A DNA stretch of 64,000 nt from Stomoxys calcitrans. Taxonomy: Eukaryota; Arthropoda; Insecta; Diptera; Muscidae. Where the stretch lies: contig NC_081556.1 in assembly GCF_963082655.1 (NCBI RefSeq), forward strand, positions 152,303,501-152,367,500, written 5' to 3'. Positions 1 to 12,144 of the stretch are shown piece by piece. The position numbers and the translations under genes were made by a program. Each line of letters begins with the position of its first letter. Position 1 is the stretch's first letter. The notes beneath the pieces were generated by a model that did not search any database, was not told the origin of the DNA, and was given only the letters and a program-made list of their open reading frames with translations.

Positions 1-513
1 ATTTCGGCGACATCGCACAATAAATGCGCCTTTTATGTGCTTAAGACCTTAAAGCGAGAGATCGGTCTATATGGCAGCTATATGCAAATCTTGATTGATC
101 TGGGCCAAATTGTAGAAATATGTCAAGGGGCTTAACTTACCTCACTGTTCCAAATTGCGGACAAATCGGACAATAAATGTGCCTTTTACGCCCTTAAGAT
201 CTTAAATCGAGAGATCGGTCTATATGGCAGCTAAATCCAAATCTGGACCGATCTGGACAAAATTGAGGAAAGATGTCGAAGGGTCTAACACAACTCACTG
301 CCCCAAATTTTGGTACAATCGTACAATAAATGCGCCTGTTATGGGCGCAAAACCTTAAATGGAGAGATCGGTGTATATGGCAGCTATATGCAAATCTTGA
401 TCAATCTATGACATATTGCAGAGTTATGCCAAGGGGCTTAACACAACTTACTGTCTCAAATTTCGGCGACATCGGACAATAAATGCGCCTTTTATGGGCC
501 CAATACCTTAAAT
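1..513 (+). repeat. Class B DINE-like tandem repeat, cut by window start
   Basis: About three and a half class B units. Each has an ATAAATGCGCCTTTTATGGG core followed by AGATCGGTCTATATGGCAGC and a CTCACTGTCCCAAATTTCGG-like stretch. The left part lies outside the window. It joins an inverted class A element at about 513, in the middle of a unit. Confidence 0.8.
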
Positions 514-1876
514 CGTCGAAAGCACGCAAACTTTCGAAGGAGCAAAGATAGCCGCTTGAAATTTTGCACAAATACTTCTTATTAGTGTAGGTCGGTTGGG
601 ATGGTAAATGGGCCATATCGGCCCATGTTTTGATCGCTACCATATAAACCGATCTTGGGTCTTGACTTCTTGAGCCTCTAGAAGGCGCAATTTTTATCCG
701 ATTGCAATGAAATTTAACACGACGTGTTTTGTTATGTTATCCAACAAATGCGTCAAGTATGGTTCAAATCGGTCCATAACCGATCTTGGGTCTTGAATTC
801 GTGAGCCTCTAGAGGTCGCAATTGTTATCCGATTGGAATGACTTCCAACAACTGTACTAAGTATGGTTCAAATCGGTCCATAACCTGATATAGCTGCCAT
901 ATAAATTGATCTAGGGTCTTGACTTCTTGAGCCACTAGAGGCCGCAATTGTTATCCGATTTGAATGAAATTTTGCACGAAGTATTGGGTTGCCCAAAAAG
1001 TAATTGCGGATTTTTTAAAAGAAAGTAAATGCATTTTTAATAAAACTTATAATGAACTTTAATCAAATATGCTTTTTTACACTTTTTTTCTAAAGCAAGC
1101 TAAAAGTAACAGCTGATAACTGACAGAAGAAAGAATGCAATTACAGAGTCACAAGCTGTGAAAAAATTTGTCAACGCCGACTATATGAAAAATCCGCAAT
1201 TACTTTTTGGGCAACCCAATATATTGTTATGATATATAACAACTGTGCCGAGTATGGTTAAAATCGGTCCACAACCTGATATAGTTGTCTTATAAACCGA
1301 TCAGGGGACTTGACTTCTTGAGCTTCTAGAGGGCGCAATTCCTATCCGATTTGGCTCAAATTTTGCATGACGTATTTTTTTATGCTTTTCAACAACTGTG
1401 AAAAATAAGGTTCAAATCGGTTCATAACCTGATATAGCTGCCATATAAACCGATCTGGGATCTTGACTTCTTGAGCCTCTAGGGGTCGCAATTATTATAC
1501 GATCTGCCTGAAATTGTGCGACGGATCCTCTCATGTACGACGGATGCTCTCATGACCATCAACATACGTGTTTATTATGGTATGAATCGCTCTATAGTCT
1601 GATATAGCTCCCATATAAATCGATCTCTCTACTTTACTTCTTGAGACCCCAAAGGGCGCAATTCTTATCCGAATTGGCTGATATTTTACGCAGGTCTCCA
1701 ACATATAATTTAATTGTCGCCCGAACGGGACCGTATATTCATATCGCTCTAATAGCAGAGCAAATTTTTTCTTTTATCCGTTTTTTGCCTAAGAAGAGAT
1801 GTCGGGAAAAGAACTCGACAAATGCGATCCATGGTGGAGGGTATATAAGATTCGGCCCGGCACGCTTTTACTTGTT
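514..1876 (-). mobile_element. Class A DINE-1-like element, minus strand, 3' end missing
   Basis: Reads as a class A element on the minus strand. It enters just inside the GTCC microsatellite, at the TCGAAAGCACGC block. It then has several 153-bp units (CTTGAGCCTCTAGAG...), the conserved 5' block (AGAAGAGATG, GGTGGAGGGTATATAAG) and the CTTTTACTTGTT end at about 1876. The microsatellite and hairpin end are lost at the junction with class B. A mariner-type MITE sits inside at 984-1219. The unit track gives spurious short reading frames such as 1641-1901. Confidence 0.8.
984..1219 (+). mobile_element. Mariner-type MITE copy 1, full length
   Basis: 236 bp with near-perfect terminal inverted repeats beginning TTGGGTTGCCCAAAAAGTAA, flanked on both sides by TA (982-983 and 1220-1221). 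The flanking class A unit is otherwise continuous (GCACGAAGTA / TATTGTTATGAT), so the insertion is precise. No coding capacity. The termini resemble mellifera-type mariner ends; that subfamily assignment is from memory and tentative. Confidence 0.9.
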
Positions 1877-2258
1877 TAAGTTAATTCTTTTGAGTGTATG
1901 ATCTATCCACCCTTCTCTAACAATCACAGAAGTATGGGTTTTTCGTAAAAACCATACCGCACAAACATAAAAATTACCACAATTACAGCTACAAAAATGG
2001 CAATACCATACCTATTGCTTACCATGTATAATAATCGTAAGTACTTATTTTTGGCATTTACTATGGATGTTATTTGCTGTGAACTCATTCTAGTATTTAA
2101 AATAAAAAAAAAAACGTTTTTTTATTTGCGGCGAGTGTATGTGGTAGAGATGTGTAATGTAATGTGATGATAGAGGGGGATTTGCAAACATTGATTAATG
2201 GCACCTTTGTATGCAGTTGGGTAAGCATTAAGTTACAAAAATTGATAAATTTTGTTAT
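1877..2258. other. Unique AT-rich stretch
   Basis: No coding frame or repeat family recognised between the end of the class A element and the tail of the jockey-like remnant. Contains poly-A/T runs near 2100. Confidence 0.5.
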
Positions 2259-2259
2259 T

Positions 2260-3958
2260 CATTGGTAGTGAGCATGAAGAAGTTGCGATCATCGATTGTA
2301 TTGGCTTGGGATACTTCATAATTATTTTAAGTTTCATCTTTCTGGAATGTTATTGTTGCTGTTGTAGCAGTTTGTTGTGTTCTATCTTTCGTCTGCTTGA
2401 TTCTGTTCAGTGTCAAGACCCAGGAACTCTGCGACTAAGATGGGGTGCGTCCACAGGGATCTGGCTCTGAGTTGAGTGTGTCTGGTTGGGCACTTAATGA
2501 GGTGAAGTGTATCGTGCGGTCCCTGGTTGCAATTGGGACAAACATCTTGCATGCCGACATCAATCCTTGCTCTTTAGGAGTTGAGGCGGCTGCATCTGCG
2601 GGAACGCAATTGAGGTAGAACTACTCTGGTTACCGGGTTGCCATTTACCGCATCTGCTGCCGTGTCTGTATGAATGTTATCTAGGCCTGCTTAATATGCC
2701 GCTTGATCTAGAGGTTCTCTCTTGCAGCGCTCAACCTCACTCTCTAGATCATGTAGATCTACCTTAAGGCTTCTGGGCGGTGGATATCTATCCAGAAGAT
2801 GATCATTTGGATGGTCTCTGCGATAACAGTCCAAAAGGTATTGCTTAGACAGCATGCAGTTATGTCTTCGCACTGGTAGGATCTTTTTCTACTGATTTGG
2901 GGGGGTGGTCCACATGAAAACTGAGAAGACAGCCCGTTGCAGTTCTGACAGATCTAAATATTATTTCACTGTGTGTCACAAAGCTGACGTACAATTGCTT
3001 TGTATGTAGTCAACAAGTTTTCTTTGTCTACACCCCAAGTGCCGCCATCAAGTCTCTTGAGAACGTTGTTTCTACTTTTGACTTTATCGCAAATTACTGT
3101 GGCATGTGGGGAGAATGTGTAAAAACTGTCAAATGTGAAGCCAAATATTTTGGGACACTTAATGGTCGGCATCATTTCTCTATCGACCATCACAGTCAGT
3201 TCAGTATTCACCTCACGCGTATTTGTAGTGAATAATGTGGCTGAAGATTTGGTGGCAGAAATCTTCAGATTTCTTACAGCGAAATATAAGGGAAGTTCGT
3301 TGAGGTAAACGTTCAACCTATGGCAGATGTCATCAATGGGTGGGGGGCCTGATGCCATGATCTTACAATCGTCCGCATATGATAGGATCTCTATGCCGTC
3401 AGGAGGAGGTGGAATGGAGGATAGGTAGAGGTTAAACAGTGCCGGAGAACCTTGGAGAAATCCCTGTTTCACTCTACGGTGTTTCGACTTCTTATCCCTA
3501 AATTCCACAAATGACTGGCGACCACACAGATGATTCGCTTCCAGCGTTTCAGTGCGTCGAATGCCTTCGATAAGTCCAGTGCCACGGGGATCGTCTTATC
3601 ACATGGCCAGGGCGGATTGAAGCCTCGACAAATGTGTGCGGTGATGGCATGCAAAGCAATTGTTGTGCTATGCAGTTTTTGAAATCCATGTTGATGCTCG
3701 GCGAATGGAAATTCTCCTACGAGGCTCGGGAGGAATAATACCTCCAGCGTCTTTGCTACTGGTGAGAGGAGGGAGATGGGTCTGTGCGACTCCTCCAAAC
3801 TCGGGTCCTTTCCAGGCTTCAGTAGCGGGATCACTCTGCCGGTTTTCCAGACATCGGGAACTATAAGAGTGTTCAAAGGCAGGTTGAGGACAGTAGTAAG
3901 GTACTCAACTCCAGGTAAATCCAGATTCTTTAACATCATTGTAGAGATTCCGTCGAAC
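2260..3958 (-). pseudogene. Jockey-like non-LTR retrotransposon remnant (RT and C-terminal part)
   Basis: Translated from the minus strand, this gives the reverse transcriptase part of a non-LTR ORF2. The stretch at 3939-3500 holds VIPLLKPGKDP, RPISLLSPVAKTLE, HGFQKLHSTTIALHA and VALDLSKAFDAL. The segment around 3535 has lost residues and shifts frame. The next stretch (3508-2966) has FNLYLSSIPPPPDG and the catalytic YADD box (YADDCK, about 3364-3384). The stretch 2873-2691 continues ORF2. About 2490-2546 encodes a cysteine/histidine motif (CPNCNQGPHDT), followed by the C-terminus near 2410. A tail rich in TGTTG-type triplets follows to about 2330. The part upstream of the RT (endonuclease, ORF1) is missing, as in a 5'-truncated insertion. 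At least two frameshifts and an internal deletion make it inactive. The clade (jockey-like) is judged from motif style only. Confidence 0.85.
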
Positions 3959-3961
3959 TAA

Positions 3962-4436
3962 AGATAAGATAAGACCCTATATCGAAGTTTTGTTTATTTC
4001 GACTCGAAATCATTATCAAAATCCTTCAACCGAGAAAAAAATCTTTGTATGTAATCCATTTGAAAGAACATTTCAAAAGTTCCAGAGTATTTCCTTGAAA
4101 TACCTTGAAATAATCAAAACACAAGAACAAAAACAAGAGGTCAAATTTATTTGCTTCGTATAACTTATAACATTTGAATCAAATTTTGACCCAAAGTGTT
4201 CTGAGAAGTATTTCGACTGAAGGATGATTTGATTGGTTGTAAGTGGGTGGGTTCACAAACAGTAGCAGGTTAACAAGGAGAAACACAATAGCTGACAGTA
4301 TTTTGTTGGCAAGGCATTTGAGAAATGTGTAGCCAAAGGCATAGACTTAGGCAGGGGATTTGTTAAAGGATTAGTCAATCTTTATGCTACAGGATTATTC
4401 AGCTGTGATGATTCTATGACATACGAATTAAAAATC
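3962..4436. other. Unique AT-rich stretch
   Basis: Nothing recognisable; a short imperfect GGAT/TTGAAA-rich segment and no convincing reading frame. Confidence 0.45.
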
Positions 4437-4702
4437 TTGCAAAATTCAAACTTCTCACATATCAATGAGTGTTGTCCTATGCAACTTTTAAGCTCAATGA
4501 TTAGGGACTTCCTTCTTATAGACGAGCCTGAAGGGCGTGCTACAGTGCGGCACTTCATTGGGGAAAAGTTATTTCATGGCAAAGTATCTCACAACTATCG
4601 CCAGCATTAGGAGGGGATAACCATCGCTGACATTCACGCCAGGATTCGAACGCATGCGTTCAGTGTCATCGACGGAGATGCCAATCTCTGCGATACGGTG
4701 GC
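4437..4702 (-). mobile_element. tRNA-derived SINE, minus strand, diverged
   Basis: Read on the minus strand it starts with a tRNA-like head. The B-box is the complement of GGATTCGAACGC and the A-box the complement of CTCTGCGATACGGTGG. The body seen in the other copies follows (AACTTCTCACATATCAATGAG on the plus strand). It differs from the 22693 copy at many sites, so it is an old copy. Confidence 0.8.
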
Positions 4703-5133
4703 TTTGGGGCTGAATCTTAGAAGCCTACCAAAATTTGCACAAAATATATTTAGTTGAGGTATGCCTTCACTCTGCGTACAAAATGTCTGCCAAACCTGCC
4801 AAATATTAAAGCTCCTCGCAAACAAATCTAGATATTGATTTATATGCGAGCTATATCAGGTTATCCACAGATTTGAAACGTACTTGGCATGGATGTTGAA
4901 AGTCGCACACTACCAGCAAAATTTCAGCCAAACCGAAAAAAAGTTGCGGCTTCCAGGGGCTCAAAGCGTGGAGTAAGGAGATCGGTTTAAATTGGCTTTA
5001 TCTCCTAAACTATGCGTCCAAGAGGGAAATGGGCCTTAAATAGTGACTCCGACAAAAAAACAAAATTTTGCCGAAAAGCCATAAAAATAGAAATTTCGGT
5101 ATGTAAACTTTAAAGTGGCGATATCTCCTTATA

Positions 5134-5370
5134 TTGGGTTGCCCAAAAAGTAATTGCGGAGTTTTTAAAAGAAAGTAAATGCATTTTTAATAAAACATAG
5201 AATGAACTTTAATCAAATATCCTTTTTTTACACTTTTTTTCTAAAGCAAGCTAAAAGTAACAACTGATAACTGAGAGAAGAAAGAATGCAATTAAAGAGT
5301 CACAAGCTGTGAAAAAATTTGTCAACGCCGACTATATGAAAAATCCGCAATTACTTTTTGGGCAACCCAA
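5134..5370 (+). mobile_element. Mariner-type MITE copy 2, full length
   Basis: 237 bp, the same sequence as copy 1 with few differences, TA on both sides (5132-5133 and 5371-5372), inserted in the class C array. Confidence 0.9.
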
Positions 5371-6174
5371 TATATACATCATAAAGGGAAATGGGCCTTA
5401 AATCGTGACTCCATCAAAAATTCAAAATTTCATCGAAAATCATATAAAGTTTTAGATTTTAGTAAGAAAATTTTAAAATGGCTGTATTTCCTAAACGATG
5501 CGTTCTATAGGGAAATGGGCTTTAATTCGTAACTCCAACAAAAATTCAAAATTTCGTCGAAAATCTATGAAAATTTAAATTTCAGTATTAAAATGGCTAT
5601 ATCTCCTTGACAATGCGTCCTAGAGGGAAATGGGCCTCAATTCGTGACTTCAAAAATCAAAAATTTTATTTCAGTTTGAAAACTTAAAAATGGCTTATCT
5701 CCTTAACTATGCGTTGTGACTTCACCACAAAATTTAAAATTTCTTCGAAAATCTATGAAAATTTTAATTTCAGTTTGATAACTCTAAAATGACTTTATCT
5801 CCTGAACTATGCTTCCTGGAGGGAAATGGGCTATAATTCGTGAATCAATCAAAAATTCAAAATTTCATAGAAAAACCATTCAGTGTGAAAACTTTAAAAT
5901 GGCTAAAAGTCCTAAACCATTCGTACTAGAGGGAAATGGGTTTTAATTCGCGTCTCCACAAAATATTAAACATTTTATTGAAAATCTATCAAAAATTGAA
6001 ATTTTAGTTTGAGATCTTTATGGCTATATCTCCTCGACTATGCGTCTTAGAGGGAAAAAGGCTACAATTCGTGACTTCATCAAAAAATTCAAAATTTTGT
6101 CGAAAAAAATTGAAGTTTCAGTACGAAAACTTTAAAATGGCTGAATCTCCTTAACCATGCTGAAGGTAAAATTC

Positions 6175-6316
6175 AAATTTTGCCCATGAACGTTCCACAA
6201 AGGAACAGGGGCAAACTTCTCACATATCAATGAGTGCAATCCGATTCAAGTGTAAACTCTATGATAAAGAGCCTCCTTTTTATAGCCGAGTTCAAACAAC
6301 GTGCCGCAGTGCGAGG
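6175..6316 (-). mobile_element. SINE 3' fragment, minus strand
   Basis: Matches the 3' half of the SINE (GGAACAGGGGCAAACTTCTC, ATCAATGAGTGCAATCCGAT, CGTGCCGCAGTGCG). The tRNA-like head is missing. Lies inside the class C array. Confidence 0.8.
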
Positions 6317-7663
6317 TAAATGGGCTTTAATTCGTGACTCCATCAAAAAAATTCGAAATTTCGTCGAAAATCCATCAAAAATTTTAATTTCAGAGTGAAA
6401 ACTTTAAAATGGCTGTATCTCCTAAACTATGCGTCCTAAAGTGTAATGGGCCTTAATTTGTAACTCCATGACACTCAAAATTTCTTTGAAAATCCATTTA
6501 AAAATCAAATTTCAGTATGAAAACTTTAAAATGGCTATATCTTCTAATTAAGCCCTAATTAAGCGTTTTAAAGGGAAATGTGTATTAATTCATGACTTCA
6601 TCAAAAAATTCAAAATTTCGTTGAAAATCCACCAAAAATTTTAAATTGTAATATGAAAACTTTATATTGGCTATATCTCCCAAACTTTGCGTCTTGACTG
6701 AAAAATTCAAAATTTCAGAATTTTCAGAATGAAAAGATTAATATGGATGTATCTTTTAAATTATGCGTGCTAGAGGGATAGGCGCCTAAATTCGTGACTT
6801 CATCAAAAAAAATCAAAAATTCCATCGAAAATCCATCGAAATTGAAATATCAGTATGAAAACTTTAAATTGGGTCTATCTCCTAAACTATGCGTCCTAGA
6901 AGAAAATGGGCCTTAATTCCAGACACCTTCTAAAAATTCAAATAAGCCTCAATTCGTGGCTTCAACGAAAAATTTTGTTGAAAATCTATCAAAAATTAAT
7001 TTTTTTTAAACTGGCTGTATCTCCTAAACTATGCGTCCTAGAGGGAAATGGGCCTTAATTCGGGACACCTGCCAAAAATTCAAATGGGCCTTAATTCGTG
7101 ACTTCAAAATTTTGTCAAAACTGAACATTATCTATCAAAAATTAAAATTTTTTTAAATTTGGCTGTATCTCCAAAACTATGCGTCCTAGAGGGAAATGGA
7201 CCTTAATTGGTGACTCCATCAAAACATTAAAAATTTTTAAAAATTTATCATAAATTAAAATTTTAATATGAAAACTTAAAAATGGCATATATCCTTAACT
7301 ATACGCCTTTGATGGAAATGGGTCCTAATTCGCGACTCCATTAAAGAATTCAAAATGTCACCGAAGCCATTGAAAATTGAATTGAGTATGAAAATTTTAA
7401 ATTGGCTGTATCTCTCCAACTATGTGTTCTAGAGGGATATGGGCCTTAATTCGTGAATCAGTCAAAAATTCAAAATTTCGTCAAAAATCCATCAAAAATT
7501 TTAATTTTGGTATGATAACTTTTAAATGGCTGTATCTCTCCAATTATGTGTTTTAGAGGGATATAGGCCTTAATTCGTGATTCTATCAAAAACAGGAAAT
7601 TTCATCTAAAATCCATTAAAAATCAAGATTTCTATATGAAGACATTAAATTTATATTTTTTGT

Positions 7664-7850
7664 ACCCTCCACCATAACACCTCGATATATGCGTCAAAGA
7701 CCCCATAAAGTATATATATTCTTGGTCGTCATGACAATTAAAGTCCAACTAGCCATATCCGTCCGTCTGTTCGTCCATCCGTTATTAATTAACTTGTGTA
7801 GAAGTTTCGGCATTGAAGATCACTTAATTATAGGGCGGTATCAACCATAC
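7664..7850 (-). mobile_element. DINE-1-like terminal block
   Basis: Contains TACCCTCCACCATAA, GACCCCATAAAGTATATATA, TTCTTGGTCGTC, CTAGCCATATCCGTCCGTC. This is the same end block as class A elements, but next to class C units. The hairpin arm is degraded. Confidence 0.75.
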
Positions 7851-8160
7851 CTCTACGGCCGGATTCACATAAAAATTGGTTTAAATTTAAATTGGTTGTA
7901 TTTCCCAAACTATGTGACCTAAGAGAAAGCGGTTCTGAATTCAATATAAAATCTTTAAATTGGATATGTATTCCAAACTATGCGTAGTAAAAGAAATAGT
8001 TTCCTTAAATTTCATCAAAAAGTTTAAACAGGCCGTATCTCTTGAACAATGCGTCCTTTAAGAAAATGGTCCTTTCTTCTTGACCCGATCATCGAAAATC
8101 AATCAAAAAAGTTCAATTTTCATACGAAAACTTTAATTTGCTTTAGTTTCTCTGATTTTA

Positions 8161-10560
8161 ATCTTATATCGAAAGAAATTCATCAAATTTGAATTAAACA
8201 TACCATTTTTTTAAGCTTGTTATGTTATTTCATATAAAATCCCTTTGGTGCGGAAATCTTTCGCCATAAATTGCCATCTAGCTTATTGTCTGAAAATACA
8301 TTTAAAAAAAATTTTTTAACTTCCTTTAACTCCCTTTTGCTGTATGCTATAATTTAGTAATATTAACAAAGGCCTGAAAGTATGCAATATTTTTGAGAAT
8401 TTATCTTTTTTTGGCTTCCTTGCTTGAAATTCCTGTGCAAAAGAAGCACGAGCTGAACTTGCATTATTTTCAACCGTAAGTTTTGCTTGCTTTTTGTTGT
8501 TATGCATTTTCCTTGCAGATGATTCTTCTGCTTTGTTACACAAAAGCCAAAATTGTAATAATCAAAAAGGAAATGCAGTGTAGTGGAAAATTCCCGTTTA
8601 TTTGGAAGAAGAAAAAAAATCAGTAAAAAACAAAAACAAAAGTTTTCTTGGCATTTGCTATGAGAATAAGAAGAAGACAAAATCAAGAAATAAAAATGAC
8701 AAAAATTGCTTGGCATTTAATGGAGGAATGAAATACTATGACTTCCCGGATGGCTGGATGTACAGGCTTTAGGTCAGCGATGGGCAAAAACACACAAAAT
8801 ATTACGGATTATTGTGTACGTACTCAACAAATAAATTCTATGCAAGCCCATGGGCTTGTAAATAACAGTTATTGTGTTAGTGCTCCCGCCGTTGCTTTAG
8901 CTTCATCATAGTCTTATGTCTTATTTTTCTAAAAAAGGAAGACCGACAACTTTGTAAAATTGTATTGTTTGCTTAATGTCAGGGCAGATTATTGAAATTT
9001 TTCTTAATATTTGTGAATTTTTGCTGATCTCTACCTCTCTGTCATCGCTTTTTTCTTCAAAAAGAAAACCATTAATTTCATAAAATTTCAATGATACTTC
9101 ATTTTTTTTTTGTGTGGGTAGAGTTGGCATTTTTTGGAGGGTCATTCATTGTTGAGCAGGACATGCATATACATACATACATAATTTTCCAGTACAGAGG
9201 CTATAATATTTTATAGCATATTTTGGGGCAATTTGGTATTAATGTTAATGCGTTTATTTGTATTGTATGCCGCCACACAATGCGGCACAATATACTTATT
9301 TTTATGGTCACAACACCTTTTTAGCGCTTCGCTTTTTTTTTGAAGCTAAGAGGCACAAAAAGACATGAAGACTACAAATGAAAGTCGCCAAAGGAATGGC
9401 AGTCCTAAAGAAAAGAAAACAAAAAGGGAAACCATCAACCATCATTAAAATGGAAAACATTTTTTATCACCTATTCTTTAGCGTTGGGTTTTCATCTTTT
9501 TTTTTTTTTTGGAAGCCATTAAAAGCTGTGTGTTTGGCCTGAAACATACTACAGTTAAAATGCATGGCATACTTTTAGGTCATTAAGTATTTATTATAAT
9601 GAGTCTTGCTTGCTGCGTTTCTCCGTCATCATCGTTTGCTTATTCATTGCCGCTGCTAAATCTATAAAACGAAAGCTTTTTAAAAATAATTTATTAAAGT
9701 TATTAACAAAACCATAGACATTTTCATAATCACCCCAAAGTATGCTTCAATATATTCTTTTTTGGGCTTTTTTTCTACTTTTCCTAGCATTATTGCTGTC
9801 GCCATTTGCAGTGTGTCGTTAAGGTCTTTGTCGCTAAATACTTATAAATAAACATAAAAGTTATGATCACAACTGAGTCGTTAAGTACACATTTTTATGC
9901 AATTTATATCAATTGAATGCAATGCGATTACATAGAGCCATGGCCATTGTTGTTGGAAAGAACAGCAGCATCACCATCAGCATAAGCAACATGGAGTGAG
10001 TAACACCCTGACAGCAGCTATCCATTCATTCCTCGCTGCACCATCCATTTGTGTGAGGGAAGAAAAAAACAGTTTGTTGACTCACGTCACTAGCGGGATG
10101 GATTGGTTTTTGCTTTCTGGGGGTTGGTCGTCTCGGGCAGATTGGAATAGCTGTGCTGCAATGTATCCTATTGGATCAGTGTTGATAAAAATTTATATAT
10201 AAAGTGTTATACATAAAGTGTTGCATACTGTGCGGCGTATTATGCATATTAACTACTTGTTTGCTTCCCCAGGGATTTACAACACCAATGCTATGGAGAA
10301 GAACATGGCATATTTAGTTTTTGTCTACAAGAGAAACTTGACTAAATAAAATGTGCAAGGGCAATACGAAAATGGTACCATGTGAAATTAGCGAATAGTA
10401 AACCGAGAGAGATTTTTGTGCAGCATTTCAGGGCATATATAATATGGCGACTTTGGTAAAAACTGGTATACAGTAACGTTGCATAAAATAGCGAGCTCAC
10501 TTTGTGAAGCAATATAGCTTTATATCAAAATGAGATATCCGTAGCATTAACCTGACCTAG
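8161..10560. other. Long unique AT-rich region
   Basis: About 2.4 kb without recognised repeats. Open frames (for example minus strand 8363-8716 and 8921-9145) are Phe/Lys/Asn-rich and follow base composition rather than codon structure. Poly-T runs occur at 9340 and 9498, and a CATA-type run at 9165-9180. Could be intergenic or intronic; I see no splice or promoter signal I would defend. Confidence 0.5.
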
Positions 10561-10590
10561 GAATAATAAGGTAAGGTAAGGTTAGTTATT

Positions 10591-10863
10591 TCAGACCTGA
10601 GACAAAACACTTATAAGGTCAAGATGAAGCTCGCACAGCAATTGGTCCATTAGTCTTGGATAGTTTCTGTGGATTTTGCGAAGAATCACTAAATTACGCC
10701 AAGTACTTCCTTGACTTCGTTCGCAAGCAGCAATGCACCGGTACTCAAATATGGAGGTTTCGTCTTTTTTCAAGGTGTTGATAATGCTTTGCCATTGTGC
10801 CGCTATATCATTGGGACTATGAGTACTTTCCTCAAGCAATTGCTTGTTGTTTAGCCGATTCAA
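10591..10863 (-). CDS. Possible coding fragment, unidentified
   Basis: A 90-codon open frame on the minus strand with balanced, protein-like composition: it reads NKQLLEESTHSPNDIAAQWQ, later CIAACERSQGSTWRNLVILR, and ends in a stop at 10591. It has no ATG; the frame begins after a stop with a TTG. Directly before it on the minus strand is an AG (CTCTGATGTATAG) that could be a weak splice acceptor, so it may be a terminal exon or a broken gene or transposon fragment. I do not recognise the family. It lies about 110 bp from a class A element. Confidence 0.25.
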   Translation of the reverse strand: MNRLNNKQLLEESTHSPNDIAAQWQSIINTLKKDETSIFEYRCIAACERSQGSTWRNLVILRKIHRNYPRLMDQLLCELHLDLISVLSQV

Positions 10864-10970
10864 CTATACATCAGAGAATATGCCGAAAGAACGTTGTTCA
10901 AAATTCAATAATTTGATCAGTGGCGGGTGTTATCAGTCATGCCCGTATGCTGTGGGATAGAATAGAAAAA

Positions 10971-12014
10971 AACAAGTAAAAGAGTGCTAAGTTCGGTCGG
11001 GCTGAATCTTATATACCCTCCGCCATGGATTGCATTTGTCGAGTTATTTTCCCGGCATCGCTTCTTAGGCAAAAAAATATAAAAGAAAAGATTTGCTCTG
11101 CTATTAGAGCGATATCAAGATATGGTCCGGTTCGGACCACAATTAACTTATCAATTAACCTGTGTAAAATATCAGACGAATAAGAATTGCGCCTTTTGGG
11201 AGCTCAAGAAGTAAAATAGAGAGATCGATTTAAATGGGAGCTGTATGTATGTTGATGGTCATGAGAGTATCCGTCGTACAAAATTTCAGGCAAATGGGAA
11301 AATAATTGCGGCCTCTAAAGGCTCAAGAAGTCAAGGTCCCAGATCGGTTTATAAGGCAGCTATATCAGGATATGAAACGATTTGAACCTTATTTGACACA
11401 GTTGTTGAAAGTCATAATAAAATACGTCATGCAAAATTTCAGCCAAATCGGATAGGAATTGCGCCCTCTAGAAGCTCAAGAACTCAAGTCCCCAAATCGG
11501 TTTATATGACAGCTATATCAGGTTATGAACTGATTTGAACCATACTTGGCACAGTATGTGAAAATTGCACTTTCTAGAGGTTCAAGAATTCAAGACCCAA
11601 GATCGTTTTATATGGCACCTGTATCAGGTTATGGACCGATTTGAACCGTACTTGGCACAGTTGTTGGATATCATAACAAAACATGTCGTGCGAAATTTCA
11701 TTCGAATCGGATGAGAATTGCGCCCTCTAGAGGCTCAAGAAGTCAAGACCCAAGATCTGTTTATATGACAGCTATATCAAAACATGGACCGATATGGCCC
11801 ATTTACAATCCAAACCGACCCACACTGATAAGAAGTATTTGTTCAAAATTTCAAGCGTTTAGCTTTACTCCTTCGAAAGTTAGCGTGCTTTCGACAGACA
11901 GACAGACGGACATGGCTAGATCGATATAAAATGTCGCGACGATCAAGAATATATATACTTAAAGGGGTCTCAGACAAAGATTTCGAGTAGTTACAAACAG
12001 AATGACGAAATTAT
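10971..12014 (+). mobile_element. Class A DINE-1-like element, plus strand, hairpin end missing
   Basis: Begins AACAAGTAAAAGAGTGC with the palindrome TTCGGTCGGGCTGAA, then TATATACCCTCCGCCATGG. About five 153-bp-type units follow, then the GACAGACAGACGGACATGG microsatellite (short here), AAGAATATATATACTTAAAG and GTTACAAACAGAATGACG. It stops before the terminal ATACCC hairpin and runs into an inverted class A fragment. Confidence 0.85.
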
Positions 12015-12135
12015 TTTGTGTCCGATTTGGCTGAAATTTTGCACATTGTGTTCTGGTATGACTTCCAACAACTGTGCCAAGTACGGTTCAAATTGGTCTA
12101 TAATCTGATATAGCTCCCATATAGATTTGTACATT
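12015..12135 (-). repeat. Class A unit fragment, minus strand
   Basis: One partial unit (TGTGTCCGATTTGGCTGAAA, CAACAACTGTGCCAAGTACG) in opposite orientation to the preceding element. Confidence 0.7.
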
Positions 12136-12144
12136 TGCTTGCAA

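Larger units (their letters stand above)
4828..8160. repeat. Class C tandem array (115-150 bp units) with DINE-like ends
   Basis: Opens with one and a half class A-like units (4828-4990), which run directly into class C units. These read GGGAAATGGGCCTTAATTCG, CTCCATCAAAAATTCAAAAT, AATGGCTGTATCTCCTAAAC, TATGCGTCCTAGA. Spacing of the GCGTCCTAGAGGG box varies (115 to 148 bp measured between neighbours), unlike the strict 153 bp of class A. A MITE (5134-5370) and a SINE fragment (6175-6316) interrupt the array. At 7664 the array meets a DINE-1-like terminal block on the minus strand (GTACCCTCCACCATAACACC, AAGTATATATATTCTTGG, GTCCGTCTGTTCGTCC). More class C units follow to about 8160. So class C units are probably the body of another DINE-like family. 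Confidence 0.75.

Noticed and set aside
8363..8716. 117-codon minus-strand frame
   Set aside because: Phe/Lys/Asn-rich, low-complexity, with no conserved pattern; an overlapping frame is equally open.
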